Notes under the pieces: model-generated
The model's database searches: none
What the model was told of the DNA's origin: nothing
The model's input: only the letters and a program-made list of their open reading frames with translations
In this document: one piece after another, positions 39,201-47,045 of the stretch
Layout: the number at the start of each line of letters is the position of its first letter
Position numbering within the stretch: position 1 is the first letter of the stretch
Translations under genes and position numbers: made by a program
Source of the DNA: Yersinia massiliensis
GTDB taxonomy: Bacteria > Pseudomonadota > Gammaproteobacteria > Enterobacterales > Enterobacteriaceae
Length of the DNA: 64,000 nucleotides
NCBI RefSeq assembly: GCF_003048255.1
Contig: NZ_CP028487.1
Coordinates: 496,001 to 560,000 of the forward strand
Reading direction: 5' to 3'

Positions 39201-40352
39201 TTAAAGGCAGCGCTGATAAATACTTCTGATTGTTTCAGCGTCTGGGACTTTAGGGTTATTTGACAGTACAACTTTCATGGTGGTGAGAACATTATTCACC
39301 ATCCAATCGAAATGCTCTTCTTTGACACCCAATTCAGTCAGTGTTGGTGTCATATTAATATGCGTTAGAAGTTTTTTAACGGCATCGACACTACTGGCTG
39401 CCGCTTGTTCGACGGTCATACCACGGGTATCTACCCCCATTGCTCGTGCAATTGCGGCGAATTTTTCCGGTGCAGCGGGCCAGGTATATTCCATGAAAGG
39501 CATATAAATAGCGGCGATACCTTCCGCATGAACCACGTTTAATAATCCCCCCATTGGGTGTTGCAGTGCATGAGGTAAGGTTGTTCCTGCGCAATCAATC
39601 GCCATGCCTGCCAATGAACTGGCAAAGGTAACTTTTTCCCATGCCGCCAAATCACTGACATCGTCATAAACGCGCGGTAAATTTTGTGCGATAAGTTCAA
39701 TGGCTTTGAGTGACAACATCTCACTCATAGGATGCGCATTTTTAGAAATGAACGATTCCAACGCGTGGAACAGCACATCAGCCCCTGGGCCAGCTATGAC
39801 GCGCTTGGGCAGGGTCAGCATCAGCTCGGCATCAATAATTGCCGCTTTAGGGTAAATAAGTGGGTTAACCAAGCCTTTCTTGTCATTGGTTTCAGGGTTG
39901 GTAAAGACTGCGGTACGGTTTGCTTCGCTACCCGTCCCTGCGGTGGTGGGGATTAAGACCACTGGCAGCGCTGCCGTTCCCTGTTTTACGCCATAAACAT
40001 AGTCCCAGATACTGCCTTCATTCATGGCTGAAAATGCGATGCCTTTTGCCATATCCATGGCACTGCCACCGCCAAGGCCGATGACTAAATCACAACCTTC
40101 ACGATTGGCTATCTCAGCCCCTTCAGCCAGTAATGTTGAAAGTGGGTTCTGCATAAAACGATCAAATACGCTGAAGGCGACCCCTGCTTGAGTGAGATAT
40201 TCCTGCAATGAGGCGAGTTGCCCTGTGGGTTTAGCACTATCAGAGGCAACAATCAGCGCTTTAGTGCCGTAGGTGGCAGCAATCGTTCCTGCTTGCTTGA
40301 ACTTGCCAGCACCAAAATAGAATTTCACGGGGTTCATGTATTCGAATGACAT
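39201..40352 (-). CDS. Iron-containing (class III) alcohol dehydrogenase
   Basis: A 383-residue group III metal-dependent alcohol dehydrogenase. NAD(P) binding is at GLGGGSAMDMAKG with TTAGTGSEANR; the metal ligands are visible as the D and H of ADVLFHALESF and the two His of LPHALQHPMG...NVVHAEG. It is the promoter-proximal gene of the sugar-acid cluster. A likely role is oxidation/reduction of a sugar acid or sugar-derived aldehyde feeding the keto-deoxy pathway; no dehydratase is present in the cluster, so its exact step is unclear. Confidence 0.93.
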   Translation of the reverse strand: MSFEYMNPVKFYFGAGKFKQAGTIAATYGTKALIVASDSAKPTGQLASLQEYLTQAGVAFSVFDRFMQNPLSTLLAEGAEIANREGCDLVIGLGGGSAMDMAKGIAFSAMNEGSIWDYVYGVKQGTAALPVVLIPTTAGTGSEANRTAVFTNPETNDKKGLVNPLIYPKAAIIDAELMLTLPKRVIAGPGADVLFHALESFISKNAHPMSEMLSLKAIELIAQNLPRVYDDVSDLAAWEKVTFASSLAGMAIDCAGTTLPHALQHPMGGLLNVVHAEGIAAIYMPFMEYTWPAAPEKFAAIARAMGVDTRGMTVEQAAASSVDAVKKLLTHINMTPTLTELGVKEEHFDWMVNNVLTTMKVVLSNNPKVPDAETIRSIYQRCL

Positions 40353-40650
40353 GTCAGTTTCCTTTTGTTCGCATATGCGGATCGTGTTCGCTATTATGAA
40401 TTAATCATAAAGTGGATCTTTTTGCTCGACCAATGAAATCGTCTTAAAGAGAGATCCGCATCACCCTATTTTTGAATTGTGAAAATTTTGTACAATGATG
40501 TAACAGCGTGAATTTTTGGTATAGCTATGATAAAAAAGGACTTATTGATATCAGGGGAGGAGGGCAGTAGGACTGCCCTTCGGGATGGGTAATAACGAAA
40601 TGGTGACCAATGATAAAGCAAAACAGAAACAGGGTGCTTCTGGGCTCATC
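40353..40650 (-). promoter_or_regulatory. Control region upstream of the sugar-acid operon
   Basis: A perfect inverted repeat ATGCGGATC (40375-40383) / GATCCGCAT (40453-40461), with a further GTGGATC at 40412-40418, flanks the likely promoter of the Fe-dehydrogenase operon. It is a candidate operator pair for the IclR regulator. Further on, AGGGCAG/CTGCCCT (40561-40577) forms a hairpin that may end the upstream aminotransferase-side transcript or be incidental. No ORF is supported. Confidence 0.45.
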
Positions 40651-41826
40651 TTAGACAGAACTGCGTGATGAAAACTCTTGAACTAACTGAGCCAGTTTCT
40701 GTAGACCTAATTCTGCTTGTTCTTCAGTAGCATGACTGAAGTTAAGGCGCAATTGGCCACAACCTTCTGAAGCATTTGGGATAAACGATTCTCCCGGCAT
40801 AAACGCAATATTATTTTCAAGTGCGATAGGCAGCAGTAATCGAGTGTCAATACGCTGATTCAACGTAAGCCAAAAGAACAAACCCCCTGCGGGTTTTTTC
40901 CAATGGGCCAATGCAGCAAAGTGGCGTTGGAGTGAGACTTCAAATGCATCGCGACGAGTTCGATAATAGTTTGCTAGCTCACTCATCTGATTTTCATGTT
41001 TAGGGTCGCGCAGTTGCTGCAAGACAAGCCATTGACTGATACGGCTGCTATGCAAATCCGCGGCTTGTTTCAACCGTGTCAGATACGGGATTAATTCTGG
41101 CGAAGCCACTAAATACCCCAAACGAAGCGCTGGCGATAGGCTTTTTGAAAATGAACCCTGATAAATCCACGGCGCATGCTGCAATAGGGCACAAACGGGT
41201 TTTCGTTCGCAAGGGTCATAAACCAAGTCATGGTATGGATCGTCTTCAAACAGTGGCAACATGAGGTCATCACAGCTTTTCGCGAGAGCTGCCCGCTGAA
41301 CAGCATCAAGGCAATCGCCACTTGGATTCTGGAATGTCGGAATGGTGTAAGCGAACGCGGGTTTTTCCGTTCTAAGCATCTCAGTATCGGGTTGCGCTGA
41401 ATCATAAGCCACAAAACGCGCACCGAAGAAGCGGAATACTTGCAGGGCGGCCAAATAAGTGGGGGATTCAACCGCAACTGGCGTGCCCGCATCAATAAAC
41501 AACTTAGCGACCAGATCGATCCCTTGCTGTGAGCCTGAAATGATCAGTACTTGTTCTGCTGAACAGGCTAAACCTCGCGCAGATAAGTTTTTTGCAATCT
41601 GCTGGCGTAGCTCGGACTCACCTTCACTCGCGCCATATTGCAGCATTGATTGTGACATTCCATCGAGATTCAGATGGGGGAAACTCTCCACCGCAGGCAA
41701 TCCACCCGCAAAAGAAATCATGCCGGGCCTATCAATGACAGATAATATTTCCCGAATTGGTGAGGGGTGAAGGTCGTGCAGCCGTGAGGAAAATCGACTA
41801 TTCTGATGCGCTGTAGTTCTATTCAT
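40651..41826 (-). CDS. PLP-dependent class I/II aminotransferase
   Basis: A 391-residue fold-type I aminotransferase of the aminoadipate/multi-substrate type (LysN-like), also resembling the C-terminal domain of MocR proteins but without a GntR domain. Seen: FAGGLPAVESFP, SGSQQGIDL, PTFQNPSG, FEDDPYHDLVYD, and the PLP-lysine motif GSFSKSLSPALRLGY. Substrate is unknown. It is divergent from the MarR gene with a 110-nt shared control region, so MarR may regulate it. Confidence 0.93.
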   Translation of the reverse strand: MNRTTAHQNSRFSSRLHDLHPSPIREILSVIDRPGMISFAGGLPAVESFPHLNLDGMSQSMLQYGASEGESELRQQIAKNLSARGLACSAEQVLIISGSQQGIDLVAKLFIDAGTPVAVESPTYLAALQVFRFFGARFVAYDSAQPDTEMLRTEKPAFAYTIPTFQNPSGDCLDAVQRAALAKSCDDLMLPLFEDDPYHDLVYDPCERKPVCALLQHAPWIYQGSFSKSLSPALRLGYLVASPELIPYLTRLKQAADLHSSRISQWLVLQQLRDPKHENQMSELANYYRTRRDAFEVSLQRHFAALAHWKKPAGGLFFWLTLNQRIDTRLLLPIALENNIAFMPGESFIPNASEGCGQLRLNFSHATEEQAELGLQKLAQLVQEFSSRSSV

Positions 41827-41936
41827 GCAGTCCGTCCATAAAGGTCAACCCATTTGACCTTTATGGAAAGTAAAATGGACAGCGATTTACGTCAATACTC
41901 TTGACCTAATTATTTTTAATTTGTGACCGAAACTCG

Positions 41937-42386
41937 ATGGCAGCCACTAAAAATTCTCAGCTTCAAGACGACGTCTTATTACATCAGGCCATTGAGCAGT
42001 TTTATTTTGGTTATCGTAAGTTCACGGAACTACCCGATAAATTACTGGCTGAGCGCGGATTAGGCCGAGTACATCACCGTATTCTCTATTTCGTCGGTCA
42101 CAATCCAGATATTTCCATTAATGCCCTGCTGGGTATTCTTAAAATTAGCAAGCAAGCGCTCAACGGGCCGCTAAAACAATTAGTGGCTATGGGACTGGTC
42201 AACGTTACCGCTGCTGAACACGATCAACGAGTACGGCAGTTAGCACTCTCTGCATCGGGTAAAACGCTTGAAGCGCAATTAACTGATACGCAAATGCAAT
42301 TGTTGCGGCAAGTCTTCCAACAGCAGGGGAAAGAGACAGAAGCGGCGTGGTTGCAGGTTATGCAATGTTTGAATAGAGAAGATTAG
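41937..42386 (+). CDS. MarR-family transcriptional regulator
   Basis: A 149-residue MarR-type winged-helix regulator. The DNA-binding region (about 50-115) includes LGRVHHRILYFVGHNPDISINALLGILKISKQALNGPLKQLVAMGLV and the wing DQRVRQLALS (only short parts matter: the recognition helix SKQALNGPLKQL). It is divergent from the aminotransferase, its most probable target. The gene is the last chromosomal gene before the prophage left end. Confidence 0.92.
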   Translation: MAATKNSQLQDDVLLHQAIEQFYFGYRKFTELPDKLLAERGLGRVHHRILYFVGHNPDISINALLGILKISKQALNGPLKQLVAMGLVNVTAAEHDQRVRQLALSASGKTLEAQLTDTQMQLLRQVFQQQGKETEAAWLQVMQCLNRED

Positions 42387-42511
42387 CTGTCATCGTTCTT
42401 CGCCAGTCTACGAACTGATATTTAATGATTTATACGAATAAGTATAAAACTCGCGTGGCACTTTTGCGGCATTGACCATCAGATACAAAATAGCGACTAC
42501 CAGATACAAAA

Positions 42512-42535
42512 AAGCCACTTCGTCAAAAGTGGCTT
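42512..42535 (-). terminator. Terminator of the tRNA-Ile(CAU) locus
   Basis: AAGCCACTT (42512-42520) pairs with AAGTGGCTT (42527-42535); the minus-strand tail is TTTTTGTAT. It sits 27 nt past the tRNA 3' end on the same strand, so it is probably the native tRNA terminator left on this side by prophage insertion. Confidence 0.85.
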
Positions 42536-42561
42536 AATGTACTGATTTAACAGCTAAAATT

Positions 42562-42609
42562 TGGTGGCCCCTACTGGACTTGAACCAGTGACCAAGCGAT
42601 TATGAGTCA
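42562..42609 (-). other. Prophage attachment site: 3' fragment of tRNA-Ile(CAU)
   Basis: On the minus strand 48 nt match the 3' part of tRNA-Ile2 from the anticodon loop (GACTCATAATCGC) through the T-arm (ACTGGTTCAAGTCCAGT) to GGGGCCACCA. The 5' half is absent: upstream sequence diverges after about 42609. This is one prophage att site. The complete tRNA should be rebuilt at the other end, beyond the window. Confidence 0.9.
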
Positions 42610-42741
42610 CTACCTGAATTGCGTAAAATCAATGTTTTACATTAATTTTCATTGACTTATATTGCCAATGATTGCATCTATTTGCCTATGAATGCCATTT
42701 CTGCCGCCACTTTATCGCCATTCATCTAAGCATATCCAATG

Positions 42742-43677
42742 TTAGAACGGAGCGCTTTCATCTGAGTCGAAATCAACGGATGGAATGGTGACGTGATGAA
42801 TTGTATTTCTTTCCATTTCTATCATTTGAGCTTCTTGCTCTCCATCATCGTACCAAGATGAAGTATCAACCTCTAAAGCATCAGATATGACCTCGAATGT
42901 TTCAGGGGAGTCTAAGTGAGAAACCATTCTTAAAGTAAACGGATAATCTGCTTCTATCGTAGCACCGTCATTTTTAGGTCCGTACTCCTGTGTCACGTAA
43001 GCTGTGCCGCTCGCATAGATATGTATGAACTCATCATCTATTGAGGTAATACCAAAATCTTCAACTTCTGTATAATCTACCCATGCATGATTCGCTATAG
43101 TTATAAGATCTTCCGGAATACTGCTTACCGCAGTTGAAATGACTGCTTTTTGTATTTTTTCTTCTAATGTATCAATAAGTTCACTTTTACAACTTTCTAT
43201 TCCACTAAGAATTGTGGATGCTGTTTCCAGAAGACTTTTTGCATCTTCGAAAAATCTTTGTGGATTGGGGTGTAAAGATTTTTCATTGATATGTGTAAAA
43301 TTATTCAGAGTCGCGTAAAGCTTTAGCATATAGCGAATCCCATCATCTAATTGCTCAAGAAATTCCTCACCAAGATATTCGTTAGAAATTTTCATCTGCG
43401 CACAGTATTTCAGATGTTGTTTTCTAGAAACTTCATAATGTTCATGCTCCCTTACGTACCACGGAGCTTTTTTTACATTGTCATCGGGCGACTTTCTCTT
43501 AACTATATGGTCAATCAGGCCTCTAAGCGAAAAGGCAAAGTTATGGAATCTTAATGGGTTTCCGTGAGAGGCATAGTTTCTTAGGCTTGCCCGGAATAGT
43601 TCTCTCTCAAAATCGGTCTCTAAGTGACTTTCAAATTTTTGTATAAAGTCCAAAGAATATAGTTTTTTAAGTTTCAT
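42742..43677 (-). CDS. Prophage cargo protein with HEPN-like motif, next to att
   Basis: A 311-residue protein of unknown function. The N-terminal two thirds are helical; R33-N-Y-A-S-H38 fits the R-x4-6-H signature (with Asn after Arg) of HEPN ribonucleases, and a second helical motif LYATLNNFTHINE follows near residue 120. The C-terminal third (about 205-311) is beta-rich and acidic (HIYASGTAYVTQEYG, ADYPFTLRMV). It resembles predicted nuclease-like proteins linked to prokaryotic defence, but I cannot name a family. It begins 12 nt after the integrase stop and is probably co-transcribed with CI and int in the lysogen. GC content is low compared with int. Confidence 0.75.
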   Translation of the reverse strand: MKLKKLYSLDFIQKFESHLETDFERELFRASLRNYASHGNPLRFHNFAFSLRGLIDHIVKRKSPDDNVKKAPWYVREHEHYEVSRKQHLKYCAQMKISNEYLGEEFLEQLDDGIRYMLKLYATLNNFTHINEKSLHPNPQRFFEDAKSLLETASTILSGIESCKSELIDTLEEKIQKAVISTAVSSIPEDLITIANHAWVDYTEVEDFGITSIDDEFIHIYASGTAYVTQEYGPKNDGATIEADYPFTLRMVSHLDSPETFEVISDALEVDTSSWYDDGEQEAQMIEMERNTIHHVTIPSVDFDSDESAPF

Positions 43678-43689
43678 TATTTTGTTTCG

Positions 43690-44700
43690 TTACGCTATTT
43701 TCAGTATTTGAGATAAAGGATTAAGACGCACTGCATCTTCTAAATGATCAGGCGCAAAATGTGCATATCGCATCGTCATTTTGATATCTGTGTGACCGAG
43801 CACACGCTGTAAAACCAGAATGTTCCCGCCATTCATCATAAAGTGACTGGCGAACGTATGACGCAAAACATGGGTAAGTTGTCCCGCAGGTAATTCAATA
43901 CCTGTTCTTTCCAGCGCTGACCGAAAAGCACCGTAACAATCATTAAATAATCGGCCTTTTTTATCACCAGACAGGGAGTCATAAAGCTCTTTGCTAATAG
44001 GAACGGTTCGGTTCTTTCTGCCTTTCGTATTCGTATAGGTAATTTTATACTCTGACAACTGACTTTTACGCATACCCTCCGCTTCTGACCATCGTGCGCC
44101 AGTGGAAAGGCAAATCCTGACGACCATTTCTAAATCGGGATGGTCATGACGTTTACATTCAGCTAGAAGTAGGGTGATGTAATCATGAGTGAGCCAAGCC
44201 ATTTCCATTTCTTCGGTGCGGAAAGGTCGCATATTTTTCAAAGGGTTTTCACCTTTCCACTCACCGAGTCGATTTAGCTCGTTAAATACCGCCCGAAAAT
44301 AAGCCAGCTCAAGGTTTAGTGTACGGGGTGATACCACTTTTACCCTGTTTGAGCGGGCATGCTCGCCTTTTAATCTTTTCTCTCTGTAACGAGAAAACAT
44401 TTGCGCATCGAAATCTCTCGCAAGAGGTTCGCCCATACAGTCAAAAGCGTGATGCATTGCTTGCTGGCGTCTGAGGCCATCTTTAAGTGTGATGCCGTGA
44501 GCGCTATACCATGCGTCAACCAGCTCTTTTAATGTACGCCTTTCTTCTTTTTCTTCCTGCCACGGGTTTTGAACGGTGTATTGTTCAAACGCTAGTGCTT
44601 CACCTTTTGTAGCAAACTTCTTTCTGATTCGTTTGCCATTTGCTCCGTTAGGATACAGTTCGCATATCCAGCCGCCAGCAGGATTCTTACGCACAGCCAT
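43690..44700 (-). CDS. int: Tyrosine-recombinase integrase, P2/186 type
   Basis: A 336-residue integrase catalysing site-specific integration at the tRNA-Ile att site. N-terminal arm-binding domain (about 1-55), SAM-like core-binding domain (about 56-150) and catalytic domain. Active-site residues are visible: R203 (GARWSEA), H277 and R280 (HVLRH), H303 (LGHTD) and nucleophile Y312 (MRYAHF). Its ATG overlaps the CI stop (TAATG), so translation is coupled to the repressor gene. It lies about 1.1 kb from att because a cargo gene is inserted between. Confidence 0.97.
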   Translation of the reverse strand: MAVRKNPAGGWICELYPNGANGKRIRKKFATKGEALAFEQYTVQNPWQEEKEERRTLKELVDAWYSAHGITLKDGLRRQQAMHHAFDCMGEPLARDFDAQMFSRYREKRLKGEHARSNRVKVVSPRTLNLELAYFRAVFNELNRLGEWKGENPLKNMRPFRTEEMEMAWLTHDYITLLLAECKRHDHPDLEMVVRICLSTGARWSEAEGMRKSQLSEYKITYTNTKGRKNRTVPISKELYDSLSGDKKGRLFNDCYGAFRSALERTGIELPAGQLTHVLRHTFASHFMMNGGNILVLQRVLGHTDIKMTMRYAHFAPDHLEDAVRLNPLSQILKIA

Positions 44701-45278
44701 TAGTTAACCTCGCTGTAAACACCCGTAACGCGCCCTATCAATTTAATTTCATTAATCCCACATTCAAACGGTACTTTCCCACCGGCTACATGTAATTTTT
44801 TACCCGGCAACTTTGTTAGCTCACGAATGCTAATAGACTCATCAATATCAACCAACCACAAACCGTCCGATAACGATGCTGCTTTATCGATAAAGTGAAG
44901 TTTTCCATCAGTGCGAACAGCAATTCCATCAGATAAAGGCTTCCCAAAAAGCTGAACATCAATACTCAGATAACCATCACTTTTGAGTGTTTCTTCACTT
45001 AATGTGAATATTTCTATTCTCTTTGTATCCGATGATGAAGACTTACCTTCAAATTGTTGCCCTTCTCCGGTCAATAACCATCTAAGGCTTGCCCCCGTTT
45101 CAAGTGCGCAGTGTGCTGCAAAGTCGTAAGAGATAGCTCCACGGGTGTATCGATTAGACAGCGAACTAGACGCGATATCGAAGTGGTTAGCTAATTGAAT
45201 TTTCTGAGAAAATCCATATGCCAAACAGACTCTATCCAATACATCTACGTTGCTCCATCCTAAAGAATCAATTCTCAT
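44700..45278 (-). CDS. CI-type lysogeny repressor (186-like)
   Basis: A 192-residue repressor of the 186 CI class. An N-terminal HTH (about 10-65: QKIQLANHFDIASSSLSNRYTRG) precedes a linker and a C-terminal LexA-fold-like oligomerisation domain (about 90-190, with LWLVDIDES and KKLHVAGGKV). It would hold the lytic promoters off and drive its own operon with int. It is divergent from cox/apl. A perfect palindrome (45298-45317) in the intergenic region is a candidate operator. Confidence 0.9.
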   Translation of the reverse strand: MRIDSLGWSNVDVLDRVCLAYGFSQKIQLANHFDIASSSLSNRYTRGAISYDFAAHCALETGASLRWLLTGEGQQFEGKSSSSDTKRIEIFTLSEETLKSDGYLSIDVQLFGKPLSDGIAVRTDGKLHFIDKAASLSDGLWLVDIDESISIRELTKLPGKKLHVAGGKVPFECGINEIKLIGRVTGVYSEVN

Positions 45279-45297
45279 TTTGATAAAACCTATTTAC

Positions 45298-45317
45298 TAT
45301 CTCCCAATATGGAGATA
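45298..45317. promoter_or_regulatory. Candidate CI operator palindrome
   Basis: TATCTCC-CAATAT-GGAGATA is a 7-bp-arm palindrome 20 nt upstream of the CI start, inside the divergent CI/cox control region. It is the most symmetrical sequence there and probably an operator for CI or Cox/Apl. Confidence 0.6.
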
Positions 45318-45407
45318 TATTTTGGCTAAACCTACGTAATTGATGGCTGGTGTTGGCAAACAGAGGCGCATCACTTACAAACTTTGGCAAATAGGGAATC
45401 ATGCATC

Positions 45408-45683
45408 ATGGCTTCTGAAATCGCAATTATAAAAATTCCTGCTCCTGTAGTGAGCTTAGAAATGTTCGCAAAACTTGAGGGTGTTTCAAAACGTACCGCT
45501 TACCGTTGGACGACTGGCGATAACCCTCGCGTACCAATTGAAAAGCGAATGATTCGCAAGGGATGTAAGAGAGCAGGTGGCCCGATTCGTATTTACTATG
45601 CGCGTTGGAAAGAAGAACAACTTCGCAATGCATTCGGTCATGCTCGTTTTCAGCTCATCATTGATAATCTGTATTCACTTTAA
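45408..45683 (+). CDS. Cox/Apl-like excisionase and regulator
   Basis: A 91-residue DNA-binding protein in the position of 186 apl and P2 cox: first gene of the early operon, divergent from the repressor. An HTH-like segment SLEMFAKLEGVSKRTAYRW (residues about 15-33) is followed by basic residues (RMIRKGCKRAGGPIRIYY). It is expected to repress the lysogenic promoter and aid excision with integrase. The ATG at 45408 is used; a TTG at 45384 would add eight residues. Confidence 0.85.
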   Translation: MASEIAIIKIPAPVVSLEMFAKLEGVSKRTAYRWTTGDNPRVPIEKRMIRKGCKRAGGPIRIYYARWKEEQLRNAFGHARFQLIIDNLYSL

Positions 45684-45703
45684 GTGAACTTTAAGGATGT
45701 GAC

Positions 45704-46213
45704 ATGTTTGATTTTTCTGTTTCTAAACATCCGCACTTTGACAATGCATGCCGCCAGTTTCCAACGCGCCACAATCTGACTCAGTTGGCGAAACAGTTGG
45801 ATATGAATGCGCAAACGTTGCGGAACAAGCTCAACCCGGAACAACCGCACCAGCTTACGGTTAGTGAATTGCTTGCGATCACTGACGCAACAGAAGACGC
45901 CAGCTTGATTGATGCCATGTTGGCGCAAATCAATTGCATGCCATCGGTGCCAGTCAATGAAGCCTGTCCCGGTAATATCCCAACTTATGCTCTACATGCT
46001 ACCGCTGCCGTTGGCTTGATTGCCGCCGCTGCTGTTCAAGGCGATCATAAGACTGCTTCCCGTAAATCGTCACTGCTGGATACGGTCAATACAGCGATTC
46101 GCCATCTGTCACTGATTGGTCTGACAGTGCAATGTCGCATTCAGTCAACCCCTGCGCTTGCTTCAACCGTTGATGTTATTAGCGGCTTGAGTGCTGTCGC
46201 CGGTTTGAGTTGA
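45704..46213 (+). CDS. CII-like lysogeny activator (186 type)
   Basis: A 169-residue protein matching the phage regulatory CII family of 186, including the same length. HTH near residues 20-45 (TRHNLTQLAKQLDMNAQTLRNKLNP). In 186 CII activates the promoter that establishes CI synthesis. It lies directly after cox/apl on the early transcript. Confidence 0.88.
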   Translation: MFDFSVSKHPHFDNACRQFPTRHNLTQLAKQLDMNAQTLRNKLNPEQPHQLTVSELLAITDATEDASLIDAMLAQINCMPSVPVNEACPGNIPTYALHATAAVGLIAAAAVQGDHKTASRKSSLLDTVNTAIRHLSLIGLTVQCRIQSTPALASTVDVISGLSAVAGLS

Positions 46214-46222
46214 GGTGTCTTT

Positions 46223-46408
46223 ATGATTATTTCTATTGCCCCATTGTTAAAACAGCAAAGCCCGGTAAGCCTGCGCCATTTCGGCCACGGTATGCTGGAG
46301 TTGAAGAACGGCCAGCGCTGGAAGCCGGGAAGTAATCAAAAGGCGCTTTTACAAGAATTGTCCTCTGCAAAGAAGACGCCAATATTACGCCGTCTATTCG
46401 GGCGTTGA
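46223..46408 (+). CDS. Fil-like filamentation protein
   Basis: A 61-residue protein similar to phage 186 Fil, which causes cell filamentation when overproduced (motifs SLRHFGHGMLELKNGQRW and RRLFGR). The place after CII is the same as in 186. Only 9 nt separate it from the CII stop. Confidence 0.8.
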   Translation: MIISIAPLLKQQSPVSLRHFGHGMLELKNGQRWKPGSNQKALLQELSSAKKTPILRRLFGR

Positions 46409-46419
46409 TTGGAGGTTAT

Positions 46420-46731
46420 ATGTTGCAATTAACGGAAGCTGAAAAATTAAGAATGACGGGTATTGCCCGCATTACAGAATTAAAAGAAAAATATTTGCGC
46501 AATAGAAAAAATGTTGCTCAAGAAACTTTTGATAAATCGCCTGCACATTTGCGTAAAACAATCTGTTTTCATGCTGGCTTAAAAAGTCGCCATGTGAATA
46601 TGCAGTTTTCAGAATTAAGCCCAGCAGAGAGGGAATCTGTAGTTGAAGCGTTGAATTACTTAATTGAGTTTACCCGTTCGTTGCCGTCATTTGTCAGTAA
46701 TGATGACTGCACACTGAATATTATTAATTAA
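46420..46731 (+). CDS. Early phage protein, DUF5347-like
   Basis: A 103-residue predicted cytosolic, helical protein (LTEAEKLRMTGIARITELKEKYL; MQFSELSPAERESVVEALNYL). It resembles a short family of P2/186 early proteins annotated DUF5347; no function is known. The ATG at 46420 follows GGAGG closely; an in-frame TTG at 46405 overlapping the fil stop is the alternative start. Confidence 0.75.
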   Translation: MLQLTEAEKLRMTGIARITELKEKYLRNRKNVAQETFDKSPAHLRKTICFHAGLKSRHVNMQFSELSPAERESVVEALNYLIEFTRSLPSFVSNDDCTLNIIN

Positions 46732-46796
46732 CCAAAGTCGCAATATATGGCGTTTTACTCGCCGGGTTTCGTATTGCCTAAAAACAGGAATTACCG

Positions 46797-47045
46797 ATGA
46801 AGAATACAAAGCAACCAGCGGAATTAATCAGATATGAGCGCTCGCCTGCGGCTATGAACTCACTGGAGTTATTACTAAATGAAGCTCGGATTGATGAGCG
46901 AAAAAATCAGGCTGCACTGGTTTCATCGCGTTTGGAAGAAATCGCTAATCAAATATTGAATCGTGAACTGAATGGCGTAGAGGCTGCTGAACTGCTTAAC
47001 CAAATCGCTGAGCACATAATCACTCAGTCTTATGACCAGCATTAA
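46797..47045 (+). CDS. Early phage protein, DUF2732-like
   Basis: An 82-residue helical protein of the DUF2732 type (AMNSLELLLNEARIDERKNQAAL; LLNQIAEHII), common in the early region of P2-like phages just before gene A. Function unknown. Its 3' end overlaps the start of the replication gene by 14 nt, in another frame. Confidence 0.8.
   Translation: MKNTKQPAELIRYERSPAAMNSLELLLNEARIDERKNQAALVSSRLEEIANQILNRELNGVEAAELLNQIAEHIITQSYDQH

Noticed and set aside
42562..42609. Functional tRNA gene
   Set aside because: Only the 3' part is present; the D-arm and acceptor 5' strand are missing, so it is an attachment remnant.
42742..43677. P2 old or a retron as the identity of the att-side cargo gene
   Set aside because: No ATPase/TOPRIM motifs of Old and no reverse-transcriptase YADD motif are present.
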